NCBI GenBank assembly: GCA_964547905.1 | Contig: CAZJPN010000084.1 | Location: 1 to 13,528, forward strand | DNA from: JAJYLM01 sp964547905 | Lineage (GTDB): Bacteria > JAMCPX01 | Length of the DNA stretch: 13,528 nt | Reading direction: 5' to 3' | Part shown: positions 1-6,040 of the stretch, piece by piece | Position numbering within the stretch: the first letter of the stretch is position 1 | How the letters are laid out: each line of letters begins with the position of its first letter | Notes under the pieces: model-generated | Database searches by the model: none | What the model was told of the DNA's origin: nothing | The model's input: the letters and a program-made list of their open reading frames with translations, nothing else | Program-made: the position numbers and the translations under genes

Positions 1-406
1 CTTTTGGATCTATGACAATGATATGCTTCAACAGCGGCATTTCACCCTTGATCTTTGTTACTATGTCCTGAAATGAACCGGTTGTTATAAGCGTGCCGGC
101 CTCGGAATTGTTGACAATGTATTTTATCTCGTCGGGCTTGAACTGGACGTTAACCGGTACCATAACCGCACCTATCTTCATCAATGCAAACCATGCATAT
201 ATAAACTCGGGCCTGTTTGGTATGAGCATTGTTACCCTGTCACCTTTTTTAATGCCTAGGGAAAGAAGGCCATTGCCTATTCTATTCGATATATCATCGA
301 GTTCCCGCAGCGTCTTTGTTGTATCCTTGTAATACATGAATATCTTTTCAGGCATGGCCTTCGCCTGTCCAGACACAAGTTCCTTTACCGTTTTGAATTT
401 ATACAT
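1..406 (-). CDS. AMP-dependent acyl-CoA synthetase/acid ligase, N-terminal part (runs off window)
   Basis: This is the first ~135 residues of an adenylate-forming enzyme (ANL superfamily), which activates a carboxylic acid with ATP to an acyl-adenylate and then an acyl-CoA. What is seen: an ATG at 406 and an open frame to the window edge, with family features GIKKGDRV (about 51-58), NRPEF (64-68) and GAVMVPVN (79-86), the usual N-terminal start of these ligases. The ATP-binding P-loop and adenylation motifs lie outside the window, so substrate cannot be inferred. The start is 6 nt after the stop of the upstream hydrolase, indicating one operon with the hydrolase and ACT genes. Upstream there is only a weak purine-rich ribosome site, so translation may depend on the preceding gene. 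Family assignment is confident; substrate unknown. Confidence 0.88.
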   Translation of the reverse strand, partial: MYKFKTVKELVSGQAKAMPEKIFMYYKDTTKTLRELDDISNRIGNGLLSLGIKKGDRVTMLIPNRPEFIYAWFALMKIGAVMVPVNVQFKPDEIKYIVNNSEAGTLITTGSFQDIVTKIKGEMPLLKHIIVIDPK

Positions 407-412
407 TTATCT

Positions 413-1237
413 CTATACTCTCTTGTTCAACCATTCTACCATGTCAGAAAGCGGTTTCTGTTTTTCAACTTCATTATATATCTCGTGATAATAACCTTCA
501 TACAGTTTATAGGTTTTGTCTTTAGAACCAGCTTTTTCAAAAAACTCTCTTGACGATTTAGGATTTGTAAGTGCATCCGCACTGCCATGCATTATAAGAC
601 ACGGCACGGATAATTTACCCGCATTGACATTTGTATCCACCATTGCCTTTATCATTTCCACGTACCATCTTGCACTGACCTTTGCATGTACAAGAGAATC
701 ATTGTTATAGGCATCTACAACAGCCTTATCGTGAGATAGTTTATTCGTGTCTATGTTGTTGCTCATGGCCAAGCTCGGGACAACCTTAGAAAGAAACCCG
801 CCAATTGCAATTTGTATCTTCGATACCTCGACATTAACCCCGAGTAACGGGCCTGATGAAACGACACCTGACAGCCCTTCCGGTCTATAAATAGCATACC
901 GCAGTACAATGAGCCCCCCCATACTGTGACCAAGGATAAATGATTTTCCCTGAACAAGGTTCTTTACTTCATTTCTCAATGCATCTACATCGTCGAGGTA
1001 CTCATCAAAACGCATAACATGCCCTCTTTTACCGCCGGACTTACCATGCCCTCTGAGATCCAAGAGGAAAAGATTATATTCTTTTAATGTGTTTATTACG
1101 TTTTCATACCTGCCAAGGTGTTCTCCGAGCCCGTGCACAATAAAAACAGATGCCTTTGGCTTATCAGCAAGTATGTACTTGTAAAATATTCCCGTACCGT
1201 CTTTGGCTTTTATAAAGCCCTCTTTATTCATAGTCAT
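413..1237 (-). CDS. Alpha/beta hydrolase, monoacylglycerol lipase/lysophospholipase-like (serine aminopeptidase S33 fold)
   Basis: A 274-residue serine hydrolase, probably cytoplasmic as no signal peptide is visible. The oxyanion HG is at 35-36 (VHGLGEHLGRY), the RGHGKS strand-loop at 62-67, the nucleophile elbow GHSMGG at 103-108 with Ser105, the acid Asp221 in HGSAD, and His251 in GYYHE. Order and spacing match the monoglyceride lipase/lysophospholipase group, whose usual length is 260-310. I start at the ATG at 1237, because GGGGAGG lies 7 nt upstream; an in-frame TTG at 1273 would add 12 residues but lacks such a site. The gene sits between the tandem-ACT gene and the acyl-CoA synthetase, so releasing an acid that the synthetase then activates is a reasonable inference. 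The exact ester substrate is unknown. Confidence 0.87.
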   Translation of the reverse strand: MTMNKEGFIKAKDGTGIFYKYILADKPKASVFIVHGLGEHLGRYENVINTLKEYNLFLLDLRGHGKSGGKRGHVMRFDEYLDDVDALRNEVKNLVQGKSFILGHSMGGLIVLRYAIYRPEGLSGVVSSGPLLGVNVEVSKIQIAIGGFLSKVVPSLAMSNNIDTNKLSHDKAVVDAYNNDSLVHAKVSARWYVEMIKAMVDTNVNAGKLSVPCLIMHGSADALTNPKSSREFFEKAGSKDKTYKLYEGYYHEIYNEVEKQKPLSDMVEWLNKRV

Positions 1238-1293
1238 AATGAACCTCCCCTCAGCATAAAACCGCTGATCCAATCATGAAAAGATTTTTTCAT
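1234..1293 (-). CDS. Possible 19-residue leader ORF translationally coupled to the hydrolase
   Basis: A short frame starts at ATG 1293 and encodes MKKSFHDWISGFMLRGGSL. It has a perfect AGGAGG 4 nt upstream, starts 13 nt after the ACT gene stop, and its TGA overlaps the hydrolase ATG as ATGA. The good ribosome site plus overlapping stop/start is what a translated leader or coupling peptide would show. It could also be chance, or the relic of an earlier gene start. The peptide has no recognised family and no run of a single amino acid that would suggest attenuation. Confidence 0.35.
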   Translation of the reverse strand: MKKSFHDWISGFMLRGGSL

Positions 1294-1306
1294 AGAACCT
1301 CCTTTT

Positions 1307-1732
1307 TTATTTTAAAAGTTCTTCCGTAGATAAAAGCGATATATTCGAATCCGTCAGCACTTTTTGTGCGGATTCGTTATTATCAAACCTAAATACGAGA
1401 ATAGCCTGTTCGTTAGGGCTTGCAGCATAAGAATACAGATATTCTACATCAATGTTGTGGTTTTCAAGCACGGACAACACATTGAATAGACTGCCTGGTT
1501 TGTTTTCGATCTTCACTGCGATGACATCCGTTGTCCTTGTTGTAAATCCGCCGTCTTTCAGTATCTTCATGGCATGTTGATTGTTATCTGTTATCATCCT
1601 GACAACACCGAAGTCAGGCGTATCGGCAATAGTAATGGCTTTTATATCGATATGGGCACTTTTTAACAATTTCGTGATTTCCAGCAACCTCCCCCTGGTA
1701 TTCTCTATAAAAACGGATATCTGCTGTGCCAT
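1307..1732 (-). CDS. Tandem ACT-domain protein (amino-acid-binding regulatory type)
   Basis: A 141-residue protein made of two ACT domains. Repeat 1 spans about 1-68 and begins ISVFIENTRGRLLEI; repeat 2 spans about 69-141 and begins VIAVKIENKPGSLFNVL. Each shows the beta-alpha-beta start with the N-x-x-G-x-L turn that binds small ligands, usually amino acids. Stand-alone tandem-ACT proteins of this size are often found next to phenylacetate-CoA ligase-type acid ligases in anaerobic bacteria and archaea, and here an AMP-dependent ligase lies two genes downstream. A ligand-sensing or allosteric role for that enzyme is an inference. The ATG at 1732 is supported by GGGAGG 6 nt upstream. It is the first gene of the operon and has a good candidate promoter. 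Confidence 0.85.
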   Translation of the reverse strand: MAQQISVFIENTRGRLLEITKLLKSAHIDIKAITIADTPDFGVVRMITDNNQHAMKILKDGGFTTRTTDVIAVKIENKPGSLFNVLSVLENHNIDVEYLYSYAASPNEQAILVFRFDNNESAQKVLTDSNISLLSTEELLK

Positions 1733-1749
1733 AAAACCTCCCTCGATTT

Positions 1750-1778
1750 CTTATAGAACAAAAGGAGCAGTATTTCAA
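1750..1778 (-). promoter_or_regulatory. Candidate sigma70-type promoter for the ACT-hydrolase-ligase operon
   Basis: On the minus strand TTGAAA (1773-1778) and TATAAG (1750-1755) are separated by exactly 17 bp, about 18 bp before the ACT-gene start. It is the only convincing promoter seen upstream of these three genes. Just upstream are two GTTAA repeats (1780-1790) that could be part of an operator, but this is weak. Confidence 0.55.
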
Positions 1779-1835
1779 GTTAACGGTTAATACCTCACTT
1801 AAGATGGGAAAAGAAACTTCAAATCCCCCTACCCA

Positions 1836-2025
1836 CCTTTTCTGAGACTGTGTCACAATGTACAAAATTACTTTTCCCCCTTGATGCGGGTACCCATCCG
1901 GGGAATGGGTGGGAAAGAGAGAGGGTGAAAAGCGTTTATCTTTCATCTTGTTATCATCTTCCCTTTCATCCCTCCCGTCGAGGGAGAAATATAAAAAAAG
2001 ATTGTGACACAGCCTCTCTAAAAGG
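1836..2025. mobile_element. MITE-like non-coding element with terminal inverted repeats
   Basis: The two ends are inverted copies. A 12-bp perfect core CTGTGTCACAAT lies at 1848-1859, with its reverse complement at 2001-2012. The similarity continues outward (CCTTTT at 1836-1841 against AAAAGG at 2020-2025) with one length difference between the arms. Inside are two perfect small hairpins: ACCCAT/ATGGGT (1892-1910, 7-nt loop) and TCCCTC/GAGGGA (1969-1985, 5-nt loop). No credible protein is encoded. Size, terminal repeats and intergenic position between divergently transcribed genes fit a miniature inverted-repeat transposable element. No clear target-site duplication is visible, so an alternative is a large structured intergenic repeat of another kind. 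Confidence 0.5.
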
Positions 2026-2044
2026 GTATGAACAAACTTTCCTG

Positions 2045-2073
2045 TTGCATTTTTCGGGGTTAAAATTTATATA
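2045..2073 (+). promoter_or_regulatory. Candidate promoter of apt
   Basis: TTGCAT (2045-2050) and TATATA (2068-2073) are spaced by 17 bp, ending 19 bp before the apt start codon. It lies just outside the right end of the MITE-like element, so apt would be transcribed independently of that element. Confidence 0.55.
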
Positions 2074-2092
2074 CGTTACCAGGAGGTTGAGC

Positions 2093-2617
2093 ATGGAAGA
2101 ATTTGATCTGAAAAAGGCTATACGGGAGATACCGGATTTTCCGAAAAAGGGTATACTGTTTTACGATATTACAACCCTACTGAAAGACGCAAAGTCTTTC
2201 CAGCGTACCATTGACATATTCGGCAACAGATATATTGACCGTGACATAGATGTTATACTTGCCATAGATGCACGCGGTTTCATAATCGGCTCTGCCCTTG
2301 CATACAAACTTGGTAAAGGTATTGTTCTCGTAAGAAAAACAGGAAAGCTGCCTTATAAAACAGTTAAGGCAAGCTATAAACTTGAGTATGGCGTTGATGA
2401 GATAGAGATGCACAAGGATTCTGTAAAAAAGGGTGATAAGGTTCTTATTGTTGACGATCTTCTTGCAACAGGTGGCACAGCCTCGGCTGCTGTTCAACTC
2501 GTTAAAAAATCCGGCGGAAAGATTGTTGAATGCGCATTTGTAATTGAGCTGCTTGGATTAAAAGGCAGAGACAGGATAAAACCATACCCCGTGTTCTCAT
2601 TGATACAGTACAAATGA
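2093..2617 (+). CDS. apt: Adenine phosphoribosyltransferase
   Basis: A 174-residue type I phosphoribosyltransferase that salvages adenine to AMP using PRPP in the cytoplasm. The N-terminus IREIPDFPKKGILFYDIT (10-27) is the adenine-recognition signature of Apt. RGF (61-63) and RKTGKLPYKT (81-90) follow, with the PRPP-binding loop VLIVDDLLATGGT at 117-129 complete. Length is typical for bacterial Apt. The start is fixed by AGGAGG 6 nt upstream of ATG 2093; the frame stays open further upstream to 1850, but that extension would run through the MITE-like element and has no homology to the family. It is a single gene with its own promoter; no clear terminator hairpin follows, and the 213 nt to the next tRNA show no other gene. 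Confidence 0.97.
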   Translation: MEEFDLKKAIREIPDFPKKGILFYDITTLLKDAKSFQRTIDIFGNRYIDRDIDVILAIDARGFIIGSALAYKLGKGIVLVRKTGKLPYKTVKASYKLEYGVDEIEMHKDSVKKGDKVLIVDDLLATGGTASAAVQLVKKSGGKIVECAFVIELLGLKGRDRIKPYPVFSLIQYK

Positions 2618-2830
2618 GCAAATTGAAGTCACGGTGAAAATTTCAACGCTACCCCTATACTATTAATTCATACATTCTCAGTTCCACGTCCAAGTTAAGC
2701 CAACAGAGGACAAGTTTTGCAAATGCAGTTTTTGGGTTAATGAGCCTGAAGGAAGAACTACATCAACCTCTGTCAAAAGAAACTTCTGATACCAGTACAA
2801 AACAATAGACATAGTTAAAAAACCGTTTGT

Positions 2831-2903
2831 GGGGCTGTAGCTCAGCTGGGAGAGCGCTACAATGGCATTGTAGAGGCCGAGGGTTCGATCCCCTTCAGCT
2901 CCA
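2831..2903 (+). tRNA. tRNA-Ala (anticodon GGC)
   Basis: A complete 73-nt cloverleaf. Acceptor GGGGCTG pairs with CAGCTCC (one G-U), the D arm is GCTC/GAGC, the anticodon stem CTACA/TGTAG holds the loop ATGGCAT with anticodon GGC, the variable loop is five nt, and the T arm is GAGGG/CCCTT around TTCGATC. The discriminator base is A2903. The 3' CCA is not encoded: the next bases are TAT, and the hsdM reading frame ends 3 bp away on the other strand. The other tRNA in the window does encode CCA, so the loss may mark the junction with the inserted island. Confidence 0.96.
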
Positions 2904-2906
2904 TAT

Positions 2907-4364
2907 TTATTTTTCTTTCAGTTCTTCTGATATGCTGCCAAATTGTTCCAACGCTGTTTCAAGATTTTCCATAATCTCTCTTGTGAGTATGCCGGGCTCT
3001 GGAAGGTTTTCTGAATCTTCAATGCTTTCATCCTTAAGCCAGAAGATATTCAGACTTGTCTTATCCCGTTTCATAAGTCCATCATATAAAAACGCCTTGA
3101 ATCGATCCGTTTCTTTTCTGTCCGAAGGATTTTTTGGATTGAAGCATTTCATGAAATCGCCGAGGTCATCAAACAGTAAAGTGTTTTCTTTAAGTGTAAA
3201 ATGCTTGTTTGTCCTTAAATCATATATCCAGAGTTTTTTTGTCTATGGTTTTTCACTTGCCGGTTTCTTGTCGAAGAAAAGCACGTTCGCCTTAACCCCC
3301 TTTGCATAGAAGATGCCGGTTGGAAGCCTGAGCAGTGTATGGACACTGCATCCATGGAGTAATCTTTTTCTCACCGTTTCGCCTGCCCCACCCTCGAAAA
3401 GGACATTGTCGGGTACGACTATGGCAGCCTTCCCGTTTATCTTGAGAAGTGTTTTTACATGCTGGAGAAAATTCAGTTGTTTGTTTGATGTAGTTGCCCA
3501 GAAATCCTGCCGTTCATAAACCAATGATTCCTTATCTGCTTTCCCATCGCCATTGGTTATTGTCATGCTGCTTTTTTTGCCGAACGGTGGATTGGTCAGT
3601 ACCATATCAAAACGCTCCCCGGGATCAGCAATAAGAGCATCTCAGACCTCAATCGGGCTTTCTTCTCCACCTATTCCATGGAGATACAGATTCATAACGC
3701 ACAACCTTACTACCGCATCAACAATATCTTTCCCTTTGAAGGTTTCATACTTCAAAAATCTTTTCTGTTCTTTATCAAGAGAGTAATTCTTTGAGATATA
3801 ATCATGCGCAGCCAGAAGAAAACCGCCGGTGCCGCATGCAGGGTCGCAGATGGTCATATTCTGAGCCGGTTTCATGACCTCTACAATAGCTTTAATAAGG
3901 GCCCTTGGAGTGAAGTACTGGCCTGCCCCGCTCTTTGTGTCCTCTGCGTTCTTTTGCAAAAGCCCTTCGTAGATCTCTCCTTTAACATCAATGTCCAGAC
4001 CCACCCATGTTTCGTCATTGATAAGCATGAGCAGGCGTTTCAGCTTTGCCGGGTCCTGAATCTTATTCTGGGATTTTCTGAAGATAACACCAAGCATCCC
4101 TTTCTCTTTGCCAAGTTTTTCGAGTACATGACGATACTGTGTCTCAAGTGCATCGCCATCTTTCTCAAGCAGACTCTGCCAGTCAAGACCTTTAGGAATG
4201 GCAGAAGACTTATTAAAGGGCGCCTTTGTTTGCTCGTCAGCCATCTTCAAAAACAGAAGATAGGTCAACTGCTCGACATAATCGCCGTAGCTTACCCCGT
4301 CATCCAGGAGCACATTGCAGTAATTCCATAGCTTCTGAACTATGGTTGAAGATTCGTTAGACAT
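2907..4364 (-). pseudogene. hsdM: Type I restriction-modification DNA methyltransferase subunit, interrupted by two in-frame stops
   Basis: A single frame of 485 codons encodes a recognisable HsdM, the N6-adenine methyltransferase subunit of type I RM. It has an N-terminal helical HsdM_N domain (1-~130), GQYFTPR (148-154), the AdoMet motif DPACGTGGF (174-182), the catalytic NPPF (258-261), and a C-terminal tail with KTSLNIFWLKD. Codon 241 is TGA (3642-3644), between SPIEV and DALIADPGERFD. Codon 374 is TAG (3243-3245), in a KP-x-TKKLWIYD context where a TGG (Trp) would be natural. No frameshift occurs, so the reading on both sides of each stop is clearly one protein. Products ending at 241 would lack the catalytic NPPF. 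Most likely a recently inactivated gene; recoding or sequencing error cannot be excluded. Confidence 0.9.
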
Positions 4365-4390
4365 TTATATAAACAATAGCCTTTATAGCT

Positions 4391-4723
4391 TTAAGCCGCG
4401 TAGAGGACTTTCCCATGTTTAGCATAATCCCCAATTAAGGAACTCCCGCTTTTAAGCTCTTCAGGAGTCATGGTAATGATATCAAGGGGTATAACAAACT
4501 TTTTTATTGTCTTGATTTCAGCTTCTTTTGTAAGTTTTGCCCGTTCAAATATGTCTTTCCCTCCAAAATCTTTTGATACAATAACAATGTCTATATCACT
4601 TTCTTCCGTGGGTTTACCATATGCATAAGAACCAAAAAGGATAATTTTTGATATATTTAATCCTGTATCCTCTAAACACTTTTCTAAAAAAGTAATTATT
4701 TCTTTAATTGCCCTTTTAGCCAT
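4391..4723 (-). CDS. MNT-type minimal nucleotidyltransferase, antitoxin-like partner of the adjacent HEPN protein
   Basis: A 110-residue minimal nucleotidyltransferase (polymerase beta fold). The active-site signature GS-x10-D-x-D is complete: G31-S32 in LFGSYAYGK, then D43 and D45 in ESDIDIV. Such MNT proteins pair with HEPN proteins as toxin-antitoxin systems; the best studied (MntA-HepT) neutralises the toxin by adenylylation. Its start lies inside the end of the upstream HEPN gene (28-nt overlap), so the two are translated together. It ends 26 nt before hsdM. The HEPN-first order and the sequence differ clearly from the second MNT/HEPN pair at 8522-9168, so this is an independent system. 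Function as antitoxin is by analogy. Confidence 0.82.
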   Translation of the reverse strand: MAKRAIKEIITFLEKCLEDTGLNISKIILFGSYAYGKPTEESDIDIVIVSKDFGGKDIFERAKLTKEAEIKTIKKFVIPLDIITMTPEELKSGSSLIGDYAKHGKVLYAA

Positions 4724-5082
4724 TTTAACACCCCTTTACTTTTCTCAAGAATAACGCTTGTATTCTTCTTATTATAATCTTTTTGCATCTTTTGTAAATC
4801 ATCGGGATAGCGGGTCGGAATACTTACCCGGTTAAGATTGAAAACCAAATCATATAAATCATCAGGCAGTTTTAGCCCAATCTTTTCAATAAGAAAAATT
4901 AGATTATGAACTTTTGGCGGTACTTGATCCAGTCCTTGTTGGTAAAGTCCTTTTAGCGCCTTTTCTATAGATAGATGACACATAAAAACAGCATAAAAAT
5001 ATCTGCCGCCTTTAGCCATGTACTCGGCAGTGTCCATGTCATAATGAGCTTGTTTGAACCATTCTTCAGGTGGTTTTGTCAT
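4696..5082 (-). CDS. HEPN-domain protein, toxin-like partner of the MNT gene
   Basis: A 128-residue all-helical HEPN protein. The N-terminal WFKQAHYDMDTAEYM and the helix CHLSIEKALKGLY (35-47) are typical of the HEPN family paired with minimal nucleotidyltransferases, followed by KVHNLIFLIEKIG (57-69) and TRYPDD (90-95). I do not see the R-x4-6-H RNase motif that active HEPN toxins carry, so it may be a divergent or non-nucleolytic member that binds the MNT protein. AGGAGA lies 7 nt before ATG 5082. Its first 17 nt overlap the end of hsdS and its end overlaps the MNT gene, forming a continuous hsdS-HEPN-MNT translation unit within the RM operon. Confidence 0.8.
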   Translation of the reverse strand: MTKPPEEWFKQAHYDMDTAEYMAKGGRYFYAVFMCHLSIEKALKGLYQQGLDQVPPKVHNLIFLIEKIGLKLPDDLYDLVFNLNRVSIPTRYPDDLQKMQKDYNKKNTSVILEKSKGVLKWLKGQLKK

Positions 5083-6040
5083 GTGCTTTTCTCCTGATTG
5101 ATTTTACTTTATCATTGTTTATTTGTTTTGTCCTCTCATCCTTTATCCTCTCCAGTAATTTCTCCGCAGGCTCACCTGCGTGCCACAACCGTCCGGCTTT
5201 TTCTTTTCTCTTAATCCATTTGCGTCCAAAACCTGTTTTCAGCCATTTTTCTTTAATTACAGCTTCTTTTCTCGATGAAAACTCTTCCCAGTACATTATA
5301 TATTGTGGAGGATGAGACTTTGTCCATTCTGCCCCCTCACCGGACAAGTGATCTTCCCAACGTTTTCTCAGATTATCAGTTTGCCCAATATAGTTACTAT
5401 CGTTGTCACATTTAATAACATATACCCAATATTTGTCTGGTTGCGGCGCAGGCAGGTCGGGCCACTGCGGAACGAGCTTACCTTCAAACGCCCTCTTCAG
5501 AATACTCTGCCTTAATCTTTCCGCCTGCTTCAGACTCTGCTCAACAACCTTCTCCACCTCATCAGCCATCGAAAACCTCCTCTCAATCTCCTCAACGATC
5601 TGGTGCTGTTCTGGAAGAGGGGGAAGGGGGATAGAGACAGCATATGCATCATTCCTGTTGAGACCCGGAATTGCTGTCGATTTATCAAGAGCATTTAATC
5701 TTAACTTTTTAAGCAAATAAAACAAAAAAGATATTTCTACCCCATTGAGAGGGACAACATAATAAGTAGTATCAATTGGATAGCAAGGCCCTTTAGATAA
5801 ATGAACTTCTCCTGCTGCTCCTTTCCTTCCAATAATCAAACAAGACTCGTTCACTAAAGTTGAGGAATGAAAACCGACAATACCATTTGAACCATAAACA
5901 GGTATATCCCCTTTAGGATTTCTTTTTTCTTCTGTAAGACCTTTTCCATATTGGAATTCAACAATCTCACCCAACTTTGTCCACATCCAACCTGTTGGCA
6001 GTAATATTTCTTCAAGATCTTTATCGGCAACAGCGCTCAT
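5066..6040 (-). CDS. hsdS: Type I restriction specificity subunit with one recognition domain and an inserted GIY-YIG nuclease domain
   Basis: A 324-residue HsdS-like protein. Residues 15-145 form one target-recognition domain (TGWMWTKLGEI at the start, then IPLPPLPEQHQIV). Residues 146-192 form the conserved helical spacer ending in LRQSILKRAFEGKLVPQ. A normal protein would continue with a short linker and then EPAEKLLERI; that tail is present at 290-299. Between the two sits a ~85-residue GIY-YIG (URI) nuclease domain (about 202-286). With only one recognition domain it is a half-size HsdS, which in some systems work as dimers; 5' loss of a first domain is the alternative. It starts at an ATGA overlap with the upstream gene. 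With hsdM broken and hsdR deleted it probably no longer directs modification. Confidence 0.88.
   Translation of the reverse strand: MSAVADKDLEEILLPTGWMWTKLGEIVEFQYGKGLTEEKRNPKGDIPVYGSNGIVGFHSSTLVNESCLIIGRKGAAGEVHLSKGPCYPIDTTYYVVPLNGVEISFLFYLLKKLRLNALDKSTAIPGLNRNDAYAVSIPLPPLPEQHQIVEEIERRFSMADEVEKVVEQSLKQAERLRQSILKRAFEGKLVPQWPDLPAPQPDKYWVYVIKCDNDSNYIGQTDNLRKRWEDHLSGEGAEWTKSHPPQYIMYWEEFSSRKEAVIKEKWLKTGFGRKWIKRKEKAGRLWHAGEPAEKLLERIKDERTKQINNDKVKSIRRKAHDKTT
5183..5437 (-). other. GIY-YIG (URI/UvrC-type) nuclease domain inserted in hsdS
   Basis: Residues ~202-286 of the HsdS protein read as a stand-alone URI-type nuclease: YWVYVIKCD carries the GIY-like strand (Y207-V-I), NYIGQT (216-221) the YIG strand, RKRWEDH (225-231) the catalytic Arg227 and His231, and AVIKEKWLK (260-268) a metal-binding Glu264. 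All expected active-site positions are filled. Small free-standing proteins of this type occur widely in bacteria. Here the domain is in frame inside the HsdS linker, with HsdS sequence resuming at once. Its function in this place is unknown. Confidence 0.85.

Noticed and set aside
1850..2092. N-terminal extension of apt
   Set aside because: It would run through the MITE-like element, has no Apt similarity, and a perfect ribosome site and promoter support ATG 2093.
2827..3309. 160-residue plus-strand ORF covering the tRNA
   Set aside because: It overlaps tRNA-Ala and the antisense of hsdM; composition is typical of a shadow frame.
3642..3644. Selenocysteine codon in hsdM
   Set aside because: HsdM is not a known selenoprotein, the site is not a redox position, and a second, different stop (TAG) follows; nonsense decay is simpler.
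3804..4331. 175-residue plus-strand ORF
   Set aside because: It is the antisense shadow of hsdM, with no ribosome site and no recognisable domain.
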